Assembly: GCA_044225795.1 (NCBI GenBank) | Contig: JBGAIF010000001.1 | Span: forward strand, 248,001 to 312,000 | Reading direction: 5' to 3' | Source: Nemorincola sp044225795 | Lineage (GTDB): Bacteria > Bacteroidota > Bacteroidia > Chitinophagales > Chitinophagaceae | Length of the DNA stretch: 64,000 nt | Shown: positions 43,663 to 52,248 of the stretch, piece after piece | Layout: every line of letters begins with the position of its first letter | How positions within the stretch are numbered: the stretch's first letter is position 1 | Translations under genes and position numbers: made by a program | The notes under the pieces: generated by a model | The model's input: the letters and a program-made list of their open reading frames with translations, nothing else | Databases searched by the model: none | Told to the model about the DNA's origin: nothing

Positions 43663-44613
43663 CTATAGCCCTATTTTCTCTTCAGTAAGATAAGCATTCC
43701 TGTCTGCCGCATTACGAACCACCAGCTCGGCAATAAAGCCCGTAAGAAAGAAAAGAGTGCCCATTACCATCACTGGCGGGGCAAGATAAAAGCCGACCTT
43801 GTGTGTGATGCCAAAACCCGCTCCTTCTGTGATACGCTGAATAATAAGCCAGCCTATGATCACAAAACCAACGAGAAAGGTAAATGAGCCAAGCGCACCG
43901 AAAAGATGCATCGGCTTCTTGCCGAAACGACTGACAAACTGAATAGATAAAAGATCGAGAAAACCATTGATAAAGCGTTCCCATCCAAACTTTGATACGC
44001 CATATTTGCGCGGACGATGAACAACTACCTTCTCTCCGATCTTCTTGAAGCCGGCATGCTTAGCCAGCACAGGAATGAAGCGGTGCATTTCACCATATAC
44101 TTCTATACTCTTTACCACCTTGCGCTTGTACGATTTCAGCCCGCAGTTCATGTCGTGCAACTTGATGCCGCTGAACCAGCGGTTGACTGCGTTATATAGC
44201 TTTGACGGCAGATTCTTGGTGATGGCGTTGTCGTAGCGCACCTTCTTCCAGCCACTGACCAGGTCATAGCCGTCCTTCATGATCATATCATAAAGCCCGG
44301 GTATCTCATCAGGGCTGTCCTGCAGGTCAGCATCCATAGTAATGACCACATTGCCGGAAGCCGCCTTGAACCCTTCATGTAACGCAGGGCTTTTACCGTA
44401 ATTGCGTTGAAAACGTATGGCCTTTATAGAGGGATATTGGGCAGATAATTGTTTTACAACATTCCAGCTATCGTCGGTGCTCCCGTCATCCACCATGATG
44501 ATCTCGTGCGAATAACTGTGCTCTTTACAAACACGGGTTATCCAGGATACGAGTTCAGGCAGGGATTCTTCCTCGTTGTATAGTGGTATGACAATGGATA
44601 TGTCTAACTGCAT
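43663..44613 (-). CDS. GT2 glycosyltransferase with two C-terminal membrane helices
   Basis: A 316-residue polyprenyl-phosphate-sugar synthase-like enzyme (DPM1/GtrB/ArnC type). The GT-A domain at about 1-230 shows SIVIPLYNEEESLPELV, VDDGSTDDSW, the metal-binding MDADLQDSPDEIP and YKRKVVKSIEVYGEMHRFIPVLA in outline. Two membrane spans follow (GSFTFLVGFVIIGWLII and APPVMVMGTLFFLTGFI). Such enzymes move a sugar from a nucleotide donor onto undecaprenyl phosphate for later use in the periplasm. It lies 123 bases after the DUF4199 gene, at the end of a same-strand block. Confidence 0.9.
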   Translation of the reverse strand: MQLDISIVIPLYNEEESLPELVSWITRVCKEHSYSHEIIMVDDGSTDDSWNVVKQLSAQYPSIKAIRFQRNYGKSPALHEGFKAASGNVVITMDADLQDSPDEIPGLYDMIMKDGYDLVSGWKKVRYDNAITKNLPSKLYNAVNRWFSGIKLHDMNCGLKSYKRKVVKSIEVYGEMHRFIPVLAKHAGFKKIGEKVVVHRPRKYGVSKFGWERFINGFLDLLSIQFVSRFGKKPMHLFGALGSFTFLVGFVIIGWLIIQRITEGAGFGITHKVGFYLAPPVMVMGTLFFLTGFIAELVVRNAADRNAYLTEEKIGL

Positions 44614-44736
44614 CAGCCGCTAAAATAAGAGATTTTATTATAAACCACAGCTAAAGACCGCGATTGGCCCGGCTTAGTTATGGTATCTTCACCATTTTTA
44701 ACAATACATGTTAAAAAATGAATACCATATAGTTCG

Positions 44737-45282
44737 TTATGCCTCGAACATCGGTTTGTTCTTTTTTACCACCGCACATACAATGAGCCCGAACAGGCTA
44801 TCAATAATGATCATGCCTACGAAGGCAAAAAGATTCTTACTCAGGCTGAAGGTCTTGGATTCAACGATCCGTTTGTCGAAATCGGCAGATGCTTTATTCA
44901 GCGCCTCGTCTGACATACCCCTCTTTTCCATCCACGACAAAGAGGCGGTTTTGATTTTCTCCATGAAGTCTGGGTCTATGACTTTGAAATAAATAAAGTT
45001 GTAAGTGAAATACAGAAGCCCGGACACAAGGATCATAATAAACACTACGCCAAATACTTCCCGGAATGACATATAGCCCCCGCTTGCTTTACGGATACGT
45101 GTCGCAAATAAACCCAGCATCAGCATGAAAAGTATATAAAACAACGCCTTGACCGCATAGAACAAAAAGAACTTGGTAATGATCATATTGGCGCACGTTG
45201 CGAACACCATGTAGATAAGCCCTGTGATAGCGCCAAAGATCACCGCTTGTTTAGTTCTTTCAGCAGCACTGATACCTTCCAT
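44737..45282 (-). CDS. DUF4199 domain-containing membrane protein
   Basis: A 181-residue inner-membrane protein with four hydrophobic helices (VIFGAITGLIYMVFATCANM, FFLFYAVKALFYILFMLMLGLF, VFGVVFIMILVSGLLYFTYNFIYF in outline, and LFAFVGMIIIDSLFGLIVCAVV) and a cytoplasmic or periplasmic loop between helices three and four. DUF4199 proteins are confined mostly to Bacteroidota and their role is unknown. The start is 2 bases after the stop of the dihydroorotase-like gene, so they are co-transcribed. Confidence 0.87.
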   Translation of the reverse strand: MEGISAAERTKQAVIFGAITGLIYMVFATCANMIITKFFLFYAVKALFYILFMLMLGLFATRIRKASGGYMSFREVFGVVFIMILVSGLLYFTYNFIYFKVIDPDFMEKIKTASLSWMEKRGMSDEALNKASADFDKRIVESKTFSLSKNLFAFVGMIIIDSLFGLIVCAVVKKNKPMFEA

Positions 45283-45284
45283 GT

Positions 45285-46526
45285 TTACTTGTTTATGTGA
45301 ACTTTATTGTTGTTAACAACAGCAACTACCCTGCCCCCCAGTTCCTTTCCTCCAAACGGACCACCAGTAACGATCGTGCTGCCACCCGGAACAAATAATG
45401 TGAGACAGGCAGCCGCTCCTTTTTTTATCTCCTTAGTTCCGAGCCCGAAGATGTCTCTTGGAATAATGGTCAGCATCTGCATAAGGCGCTCTATATCTAT
45501 ATATTCACTGAGCGCATCCCATAGTACGGCAAACGTGATGCCCTGTATGGCCATGCCATCTGACGCATATTCAAACTCTTTTGCCTTCGCATCCCATTCA
45601 TTCGGGCGATGATGCGATGAAATGCAATCTATAGTTCCGTCTTTCACACCTTTTATCAGCGCCTGCCTGTCCTTTTCGCTACGCAACGGGGGAGACACTT
45701 TGAACATGCTATCGTAAGTACTCAGCATATCGTCGGTAAGCGCCAGGTGATATGGCGTTACAGAACAGGTAACAGCCAGGCCTTCCTTTTTTGCCTTGCG
45801 AACAAGTGCAACACTTTCAGCAGTGGATACACCAGTAATGTGCAGTTTTGAATTGGTATATCGTACCAGCTCTATATCACGGTGTATCATTAGCGTTTCC
45901 GCAAGCGCCGGAATGCCCGCCATGCCTAACTCGGTGGACATAACACCTTCATTCATCAGTCCACCAGACGCCAGAGAAGCATCTACCGGAAGTTGCATGA
46001 TCGTGCCGTTAAATGCCTTTACATATTCCAGTGCCTTCAGCATCAATCCGGAACTCTGCACGGGCTTCCATCCATCAGAGAATGCCACCGCGCCATACTC
46101 ACGCATGTCCATCATTTCTGCCAGGTCTTTCCCTTCCGCATTCTGAGTGGCGGCACCTACAGGGTGTATGCCCGATACATGGCCTGCCGCCTTCCCGAGC
46201 ACATATTGTATCCCTGACTTATTGCTTAGCACGGGATTGGTATTCGGGGCCAGCAATACATCCGTGAATCCTCCGGAAGCTGCTATCGCGAGACCACTGT
46301 CTATAGTCTCTTTGTGTTCATATCCCGGTTCGCGGTAATCAGCAAAAGCATCTACCCAGCCAGGGCTAACACACAAGCCTTTTGCCTCGATCACTGTCTT
46401 TGCGTCAGACTTAACTGTGCCGCCAATATTTTTAATGATGCCGTCTTCGATCAGCAGATCTACTGTTTTTTCATGATAGCCCGACTGCGGGTCTATTACT
46501 TTCGCTTTGCGGATATGAACCTGCAT
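45285..46526 (-). CDS. Dihydroorotase-like protein with lost metal site (probable pseudoenzyme)
   Basis: A 413-residue amidohydrolase of the dihydroorotase family by overall pattern (VIEAKGLCVSPGWVDAF, REPGYEHKETI, ASGGFTDVLLAPNTNP, KVSPPLRSEKDRQALIKGV). The catalytic residues are not conserved. The HxH metal motif before REPG reads FAD. The region of the carbamylated Lys/His ligands (MQLPVDASLASGG) lacks the expected histidine. The DHAPH loop reads HHRPN, without the catalytic Asp. It is therefore probably inactive, like the PyrC' (pseudo-DHOase) partners of some aspartate transcarbamoylases; paralogues with the same losses appear usual in Bacteroidota. Neighbours are BatA-like (24 bases upstream) and DUF4199 genes. 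No pyrB is present. Confidence 0.85.
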   Translation of the reverse strand: MQVHIRKAKVIDPQSGYHEKTVDLLIEDGIIKNIGGTVKSDAKTVIEAKGLCVSPGWVDAFADYREPGYEHKETIDSGLAIAASGGFTDVLLAPNTNPVLSNKSGIQYVLGKAAGHVSGIHPVGAATQNAEGKDLAEMMDMREYGAVAFSDGWKPVQSSGLMLKALEYVKAFNGTIMQLPVDASLASGGLMNEGVMSTELGMAGIPALAETLMIHRDIELVRYTNSKLHITGVSTAESVALVRKAKKEGLAVTCSVTPYHLALTDDMLSTYDSMFKVSPPLRSEKDRQALIKGVKDGTIDCISSHHRPNEWDAKAKEFEYASDGMAIQGITFAVLWDALSEYIDIERLMQMLTIIPRDIFGLGTKEIKKGAAACLTLFVPGGSTIVTGGPFGGKELGGRVVAVVNNNKVHINK

Positions 46527-46550
46527 TATTTCAATTTGATCTTTAGTATG

Positions 46551-48581
46551 CTAAGCTGACGCTATCTTAGGGCGCGACAACAGGTAAGTTTCTGCAGCCA
46601 GCATAATCAGTGCTAAAATTACACAAACTTTCCATAGCGGGAAGTTCCCGTTTTCTTCCTTCCCTGTGACAGCTCCATTGTCTGTAATATTCAGCCATTT
46701 TATGTTATCTCCCTTCCATTCATTGCTGAGGCTTTTTATATCTTTCAGGTCCGGCAACGATTCACTTTTGTCCTGGTTCAGCGCTACCTGTGTACTGTCC
46801 GCCCCGGTGGCGGTAAGGGTATAAAACCCGGGCTGCTGCACCACCTGGTCCACAAACACATCGAGCCCGGCGCCATCAGGCCGCTGCGGAGGGATGATGT
46901 CCAGTCCTTTTCCGGTGATGTGTACTGTATTTCGCTCAGAGGCGCCCGACAGAGGCAGATACACAGGCTGCTGTGCACCCGCAGTTATTGCATATATATT
47001 GCTGCTGCTGCTTTGTATAGCCATCTGGTACAGGAACGGTGTAAAAAAGTAACTTCCCGGAAAGTTTCCCGACCTGGTATCGGCAGATGTGGCACAAATG
47101 AAGAGTTGTCCATTAGATGGCGTATAACGGGCAAGAAATGGGTCGCCATTGCGGAAGCTGAGCACAGATTGCTGGTTGGCGCTCAGTCCGGCGGTTATGA
47201 CATAATGCCAGTTGGCAACAGGGAGCTGCACATTTTCCGGGATCCTTTCAAAAAGGTCACGTACCAGGGCACTTCCCTGCTGCAGTGAACCTGTCGCCTG
47301 TACAGCGGTATCAATGCCTGCAATGTGTATGTCACCTATCGTTTTCAAACCATCGTTTATAGACTGCAGATCGGCGGTTCTGCCAGGAAAAATACATGCG
47401 GTCTGCCCTTGTTGCAGGGCGTTATTCAGCAATTTACTGATGCGTTCATCCAGCCTGGTGACATTGTTCAGTATAACAAGATTGTATTCCTTCCAGTCCC
47501 CGGGTGCGGCTGATATATCGACACTATTGAGCCGGGAACCATTGTATGCCCTGAATGCTGCCTGTATATATGGGTTGGATTGCCCTTCATTCAGCACCAG
47601 TACGGATAAGTTGGGAGAGCTGCGGGCTGTGATCCGGAAAGTATCATCGAACCTCACTGCCGCATCATTCACCGTGAGTTCTATTCTCTGCCAGCTTGCA
47701 TCATTCACGCTGAAACTTAGCGTATCAATGCTTTCATTTTTGTCGGAGAACGAAGGAGAAGCAACGCTCTTTACCTGCCCGTTCACAGACAAGTTCAGCA
47801 CAGGATGTTCTTTGGGTTCTTTACCAGCGAGGCGTGTATGCACAACCACATAATTGCTTTTCCCTGTTTGCAGCACTGGCGTGGTCAGGAAAACGGTATC
47901 AATGTATATATTCTCGGGTTCTTCTGTCTGCACGGGTAATCCATAGAAGGTAATATGTTGCATCAGGCTCTTATCCGGCTGTGCCGGAAATGCCGACAAT
48001 TGAAAATCTGAATAATAATACAGGTCTGCATCTGCCTGGTTGTCATTCTGCATGATGCTCTGAGCCATAGCCAATATCTGGCTCACCGTCTTGGTGGCGG
48101 CAGATATTTCGGTGGCGTTGATACCGGTAAACACTTTGTCTGCAGGCTCCGCGCGATAACTAAGTGGCTTATCGTTCGTCAGCAACAGAAAGTGTGTACC
48201 CGGAGCGGCATGTTGCACCTGTTTTCGGGCAGCTTCTTTCGCTATATCCAGCAACGTACGTGCGCCTTTCTTTACAGACATACTGTAAGAATTATCGAGG
48301 TAGATGATCTGGAGCTTATTGCCGGCACTTTTGTTATGATCCTTGTTGAAAAATGGCTGCGCAAATGCCAGAACCAATGCTGCAAGAAAAAGCAGGCGGG
48401 TAGCCAGCAATAGTTTATACCTTATTTCGGACTGTTTTTGTGAATTGAGCTGTATATTCTTTAGAAACCTGGTGTGCGGGAAAAGTACTGTCTTATACCG
48501 GCGCAGATTGAATAAATGTATCAATACGGGTAATACCAGTGATAGTCCTGCAACGAGAAAGAGAGGATATAGAAAGCTCAC
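46551..48581 (-). CDS. BatA/vWA domain membrane protein
   Basis: A 676-residue protein. The start is a GTG at 48581, which gives the family opening MSFLYPLFLVAGLSLVLPVLIHLFNLRRY; upstream codons in frame do not fit. Two N-terminal membrane helices (the second LLLATRLLFLAALVLAFAQPFF) precede a von Willebrand A region whose MIDAS motif reads DNSYSMS. A long beta-rich periplasmic region follows, including a glutamine-amidotransferase-like segment (about 350-520), and a C-terminal helix LWKVCVILALIMLAAETYLL closes the chain. Related Bat proteins are linked to aerotolerance in Bacteroides. It heads the same-strand block with the dihydroorotase-like, DUF4199 and GT2 genes. Confidence 0.87.
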   Translation of the reverse strand: MSFLYPLFLVAGLSLVLPVLIHLFNLRRYKTVLFPHTRFLKNIQLNSQKQSEIRYKLLLATRLLFLAALVLAFAQPFFNKDHNKSAGNKLQIIYLDNSYSMSVKKGARTLLDIAKEAARKQVQHAAPGTHFLLLTNDKPLSYRAEPADKVFTGINATEISAATKTVSQILAMAQSIMQNDNQADADLYYYSDFQLSAFPAQPDKSLMQHITFYGLPVQTEEPENIYIDTVFLTTPVLQTGKSNYVVVHTRLAGKEPKEHPVLNLSVNGQVKSVASPSFSDKNESIDTLSFSVNDASWQRIELTVNDAAVRFDDTFRITARSSPNLSVLVLNEGQSNPYIQAAFRAYNGSRLNSVDISAAPGDWKEYNLVILNNVTRLDERISKLLNNALQQGQTACIFPGRTADLQSINDGLKTIGDIHIAGIDTAVQATGSLQQGSALVRDLFERIPENVQLPVANWHYVITAGLSANQQSVLSFRNGDPFLARYTPSNGQLFICATSADTRSGNFPGSYFFTPFLYQMAIQSSSSNIYAITAGAQQPVYLPLSGASERNTVHITGKGLDIIPPQRPDGAGLDVFVDQVVQQPGFYTLTATGADSTQVALNQDKSESLPDLKDIKSLSNEWKGDNIKWLNITDNGAVTGKEENGNFPLWKVCVILALIMLAAETYLLSRPKIASA

Positions 48582-48717
48582 CGGACAAATATAGCAGAAT
48601 GTAGGTAATGAGGCTTTACAGGGAAATGTGAAACTTTTACCGATCCTCACGCCTCCCGCCTGTTTTAACCGATATATAAAAAACTTTAGCTACCTTTACT
48701 TTTTGTTTAAATATAAT

Positions 48718-50190
48718 ATGAGGAATATTCTTATTGCCTTCCTGTTATTACTGAATTTCCATGTCACAGCTCAAAAAAGTGTTTTCTGGTACGACCCTGT
48801 TCCCGTAGCAGATAAGACCTATGGAAACCTGCACCCCAGGGTAATACTTGATAATGACTATAAACCCCTGGTGGTATGGGGGGATATCAGTGGAAAAGCC
48901 TGGATGTCAAAATTTGACGGTAGGAATTATTCAGAACCGCAGCAGATGAATCCTGATGGCACCCACGTATTCACCGAGTCGTGGGCGGGGCCCGAGATCG
49001 CCGGGTATGGCGATACCATGTATCTCGTGTACAAACAACTACCAGAAGAAACAGGCCGCATCCTGATCCGCCATTCTTACGATGGCGGTAAGAATTTCTC
49101 TATAGAAGATGAGGTACAGGATACGGGACACTATCTTACCCGTTTCCCAACTGTCACAGTAGATCCGTATGGCAACCCATTGGTTTCCTTCATGAAGTTT
49201 GATGACAACTTCACGAACCCTCAATATGTAGTGGCAAAATCAAAGGATCTTGGTGATTCTTTTTCCCATTACGCCTATGTAACTGATTTTTCCGGAGGGC
49301 AGATATCAGAGTGTTGCCCGGCAACGGTAGTTGCCTCCGGTAATGCTACGGTGGCTGTGTATCGTGATAACCTTAAAAATGTCCGTAACATATGGGCAGG
49401 TGTATCTTACAACGGTGCTGGCTCTTTTACCAAGGGTGTGCAGGTGGACCAGACCAACTGGTCTATCAGCAACTGCCAGCCCAATGCGCCACATGCTATA
49501 ATTATCAGTGATACCCTTTATTGTGTGTTCATGAGTGGCGGCGACAGTTCATTGATCTACCTGAGCAAGACTGCTTTGACGGGGCTCACATCTGAAGCCC
49601 ATCCGGTAACCGGCAATTTTCCCGGCCTGGTGAGCCAGAACTTCCCCCGTATAGCCAATGCCGGTACCGCCACAGCACTGGCATGGGAACAATCTGTAGG
49701 CAGCAATGCCCAGATATGTATGTCCTTTACCAATGACCTTACTAAGGAATTCCCAACCAGATATGACACTATTGCCCGGGGCATGTTGTCAGGAGTAGAT
49801 GTCGCTATCGGAGGTGGCCATATACACATTGTATGGCAGGACGACTCCTCTGGCCGTGTCATGAGCCGTGTAGGAAGATATGAAGAGTCATTTACCAATA
49901 AACTACTGGCGGAGAACACGACAGTTTCGCTGGTTACCGCTCCTAATGGAAAATATTTCACAGTTTCCATGACCGATGTGGCCAGTTGCCTGATGATCGA
50001 TATGTCTGGAAAAGAATACGAAATGGACATGAAGTGCAAGAAGAATAGTTGCCGTGTGAATATAGAAGATATGGACGCGGGTGTTTATGTGGTGCGCATA
50101 TTCACCAAGGATGACAAAGTGTTCAACTACAAATACGAGGTGAAAGAGCAGGAAGATAAGCCGGAAAAACGCGACCGATCGGAGAAGTGA
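48718..50190 (+). CDS. Secreted BNR/sialidase-like propeller protein with possible sorting tail
   Basis: A 490-residue exported protein. The ATG at 48718 (MRNILIAFLLLLNFHVTAQ) is chosen because it opens a clean signal peptide; the frame extends upstream without coding character. The mature part looks like a six-bladed beta-propeller of the sialidase/BNR type (HPRVILDNDYKPLVVWGD, SYDGGKNFSIEDEV, FPTVTVDPYGNPLVSFMKF, SKDLGDSFSHYAY, IAVGGHIHIVWQDDSSG-like). I see no sialidase catalytic set, so enzymatic activity should not be assumed. The last 90 residues (LVTAPNGKYFTVSM, MIDMSGKEYEM, DAGVYVVRI) resemble a T9SS C-terminal domain, followed by a charged extension EKRDRSEK. TACCTTTA at 48691 is a weak -7 candidate. 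Confidence 0.78.
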   Translation: MRNILIAFLLLLNFHVTAQKSVFWYDPVPVADKTYGNLHPRVILDNDYKPLVVWGDISGKAWMSKFDGRNYSEPQQMNPDGTHVFTESWAGPEIAGYGDTMYLVYKQLPEETGRILIRHSYDGGKNFSIEDEVQDTGHYLTRFPTVTVDPYGNPLVSFMKFDDNFTNPQYVVAKSKDLGDSFSHYAYVTDFSGGQISECCPATVVASGNATVAVYRDNLKNVRNIWAGVSYNGAGSFTKGVQVDQTNWSISNCQPNAPHAIIISDTLYCVFMSGGDSSLIYLSKTALTGLTSEAHPVTGNFPGLVSQNFPRIANAGTATALAWEQSVGSNAQICMSFTNDLTKEFPTRYDTIARGMLSGVDVAIGGGHIHIVWQDDSSGRVMSRVGRYEESFTNKLLAENTTVSLVTAPNGKYFTVSMTDVASCLMIDMSGKEYEMDMKCKKNSCRVNIEDMDAGVYVVRIFTKDDKVFNYKYEVKEQEDKPEKRDRSEK

Positions 50191-50231
50191 TCACCTTTCA
50201 ATCTTAAATTTTACTTTTAAATTTTTGCCCT

Positions 50232-52220
50232 ATGCAGCAATACTGCTCGTCACTTACGGAATACAAAAGACTACAGACAAGAGAAGTGAAAGTTGGTGGC
50301 CTGATCATAGGCAACAACCACCCTGTGCGTGTGCAGACCATGACCACGTCCGACACCATGGATACAGCGGCAACTGTTGCGCAAACCATTCGCTGCATAG
50401 AGGCCGGCGCAGAATTAGTGCGCATTACCGCTCCCAGCAAAAGAGAAGCAGAGAACCTGGCAAACATCAAAAAAGAAGTTCGTGCCTGTGGCTATGACAC
50501 ACCACTTATTGCTGATATACATTTCACCCCCAATGCAGCCGAGATCGCAGCCCGCATCATCGAGAAGGTACGCGTGAACCCGGGCAATTATATAGACAAA
50601 AAGAAATTCGACATAATTGAATATACCGACGCTGAGTATGCCTCGGAAGTGGCACGCATACGCGACCGCTTCACCCCCCTTGTAAAGATCTGCAAGGAAT
50701 ACGGCACTGCTATGCGGATAGGCACTAACCACGGCTCGCTGAGCGACCGTATCATGAGCCGTTATGGCGATACGCCTATCGGCATGGTGGAGAGTGCTAT
50801 GGAATTCCTTCGCATTGCCCGCGACGAGAGTTATCACCAGATCATTCTCAGCATGAAATCAAGCAATCCACAAGTGATGGTACAGGCTTATCGCTTGCTG
50901 ATCCGGAAAATGGATGAAGAGTTCGGGGAATGCTATCCCCTGCACCTTGGCGTCACAGAAGCCGGAGATGGAGAGGATGGCCGTATCAAAAGTGCGATAG
51001 GCATTGGCACACTGATGGCGGACGGTATTGGTGATACGATACGCGTATCGCTGACAGAGGACCCTGAATTTGAGATACCCGTTTGCAAAGACCTTGTGGC
51101 TCAGTTTGAAAAACCGGACACACGATATCCTGTTTCATCATACGCTTCCGGACTTGCATTGCCTTACGATCCTTTCTCTTATAAAAGAAGAGAAACGATA
51201 CCTGTAAACAATATAGGCGGCCATCATGTACCTGTTGTTTGCGCCTACTATGCCCACATGAATACTATACAACCGTCTGACCTTGAGGCCATCGGCTACA
51301 GTTATAATGCAGAAAGCGACAAATGGAACATAAGTGATGGCGCGGCAGATTATATTATCACCGGCGATACGATCCCTGACTTTGCACTACCTGGCACTCT
51401 GCAGGTAGTACTCGATCATAAAGCATGGACAAGGGCAGCAGATAAAACACGGCTGTACCCGCTGCTGACCACTAATGAATACCTTACAAAATGGAAGCGG
51501 TCTGATGAACTGCATTTTGTAAAAGCGCTCATCAACGGACACGAAGACATTGCACCGCTTTTTGCGAAATTGAAAAAAGACACGGCGGCCGTAATTGTAG
51601 TTTCCGGGGCATCTTCGAACACGATGGTACCTGTGCGCAGCTTTATAGCGGAGATGATGCGGCAACAGCTAAAGAATCCTGTCATCATTGAAGTGGAGAC
51701 CATGGGCAAAACCGTGGACAGGCAACTGATCAACCTTTCCGTAGATACCGGCGGGCTATTGCTTGAAGGCATGGGAGATGGGGTACTGTTCATTGGCAAC
51801 CCTACTGATAACGGGAGGGTAAGCGGCCGCACCTACCTGGAAGTAAAGAACCGTGAACAGTTCCTCAACAATACCGCATTCTCTATTCTACAGGCAACAC
51901 GTACACGCATCAGCAAGACGGAATACATCAGTTGCCCAAGTTGCGGACGTACCCTCTTTGATTTGCAGGAAACTACAGCAAAGATCCGTGCTGCGACCAA
52001 TCACCTCAAGGGCATCAAGATCGCCATCATGGGATGCATAGTGAATGGCCCAGGCGAGATGGCCGATGCCGACTTCGGGTACGTAGGCAGCGGCCCCGGC
52101 AAGATCACACTCTACAAAGGCAAGGAAGTAGTGAAACGAAATGTACCCAGCGACATAGCAGTATCGGAGCTGATCCAACTCCTCAAAGACAACGAGGCCT
52201 GGATAGACCTCCCTGTTTAG
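50232..52220 (+). CDS. ispG: 4-hydroxy-3-methylbut-2-en-1-yl diphosphate synthase, long form
   Basis: The [4Fe-4S] enzyme that makes HMBPP in the MEP isoprenoid pathway. At 662 residues it is the three-domain long type (as in plants, Chlamydia and Bacteroidota) rather than the 370-residue E. coli form. The TIM-barrel opening is REVKVGGLIIGNNHPVRVQ, with MTTSDTMDTAATVAQ and ADIHFTPNAAEIA. An inserted domain lies at about 290-560. The C-terminal iron-sulfur domain has ISCPSCGRTLFDLQET and IMGCIVNGPGEMADADFGYVG in outline, giving the three cysteine ligands. It follows the propeller gene by 41 bases. IspE is encoded at 16861. Confidence 0.95.
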   Translation: MQQYCSSLTEYKRLQTREVKVGGLIIGNNHPVRVQTMTTSDTMDTAATVAQTIRCIEAGAELVRITAPSKREAENLANIKKEVRACGYDTPLIADIHFTPNAAEIAARIIEKVRVNPGNYIDKKKFDIIEYTDAEYASEVARIRDRFTPLVKICKEYGTAMRIGTNHGSLSDRIMSRYGDTPIGMVESAMEFLRIARDESYHQIILSMKSSNPQVMVQAYRLLIRKMDEEFGECYPLHLGVTEAGDGEDGRIKSAIGIGTLMADGIGDTIRVSLTEDPEFEIPVCKDLVAQFEKPDTRYPVSSYASGLALPYDPFSYKRRETIPVNNIGGHHVPVVCAYYAHMNTIQPSDLEAIGYSYNAESDKWNISDGAADYIITGDTIPDFALPGTLQVVLDHKAWTRAADKTRLYPLLTTNEYLTKWKRSDELHFVKALINGHEDIAPLFAKLKKDTAAVIVVSGASSNTMVPVRSFIAEMMRQQLKNPVIIEVETMGKTVDRQLINLSVDTGGLLLEGMGDGVLFIGNPTDNGRVSGRTYLEVKNREQFLNNTAFSILQATRTRISKTEYISCPSCGRTLFDLQETTAKIRAATNHLKGIKIAIMGCIVNGPGEMADADFGYVGSGPGKITLYKGKEVVKRNVPSDIAVSELIQLLKDNEAWIDLPV

Positions 52221-52248
52221 TCTCTATAAATTCAGGTTGCCTCCCCAC

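Noticed and set aside
48582..48650. A longer N-terminus for the BatA-like gene
   Set aside because: The family begins MSFLYPLFL at the GTG at 48581; the upstream residues overlap the divergent control region.
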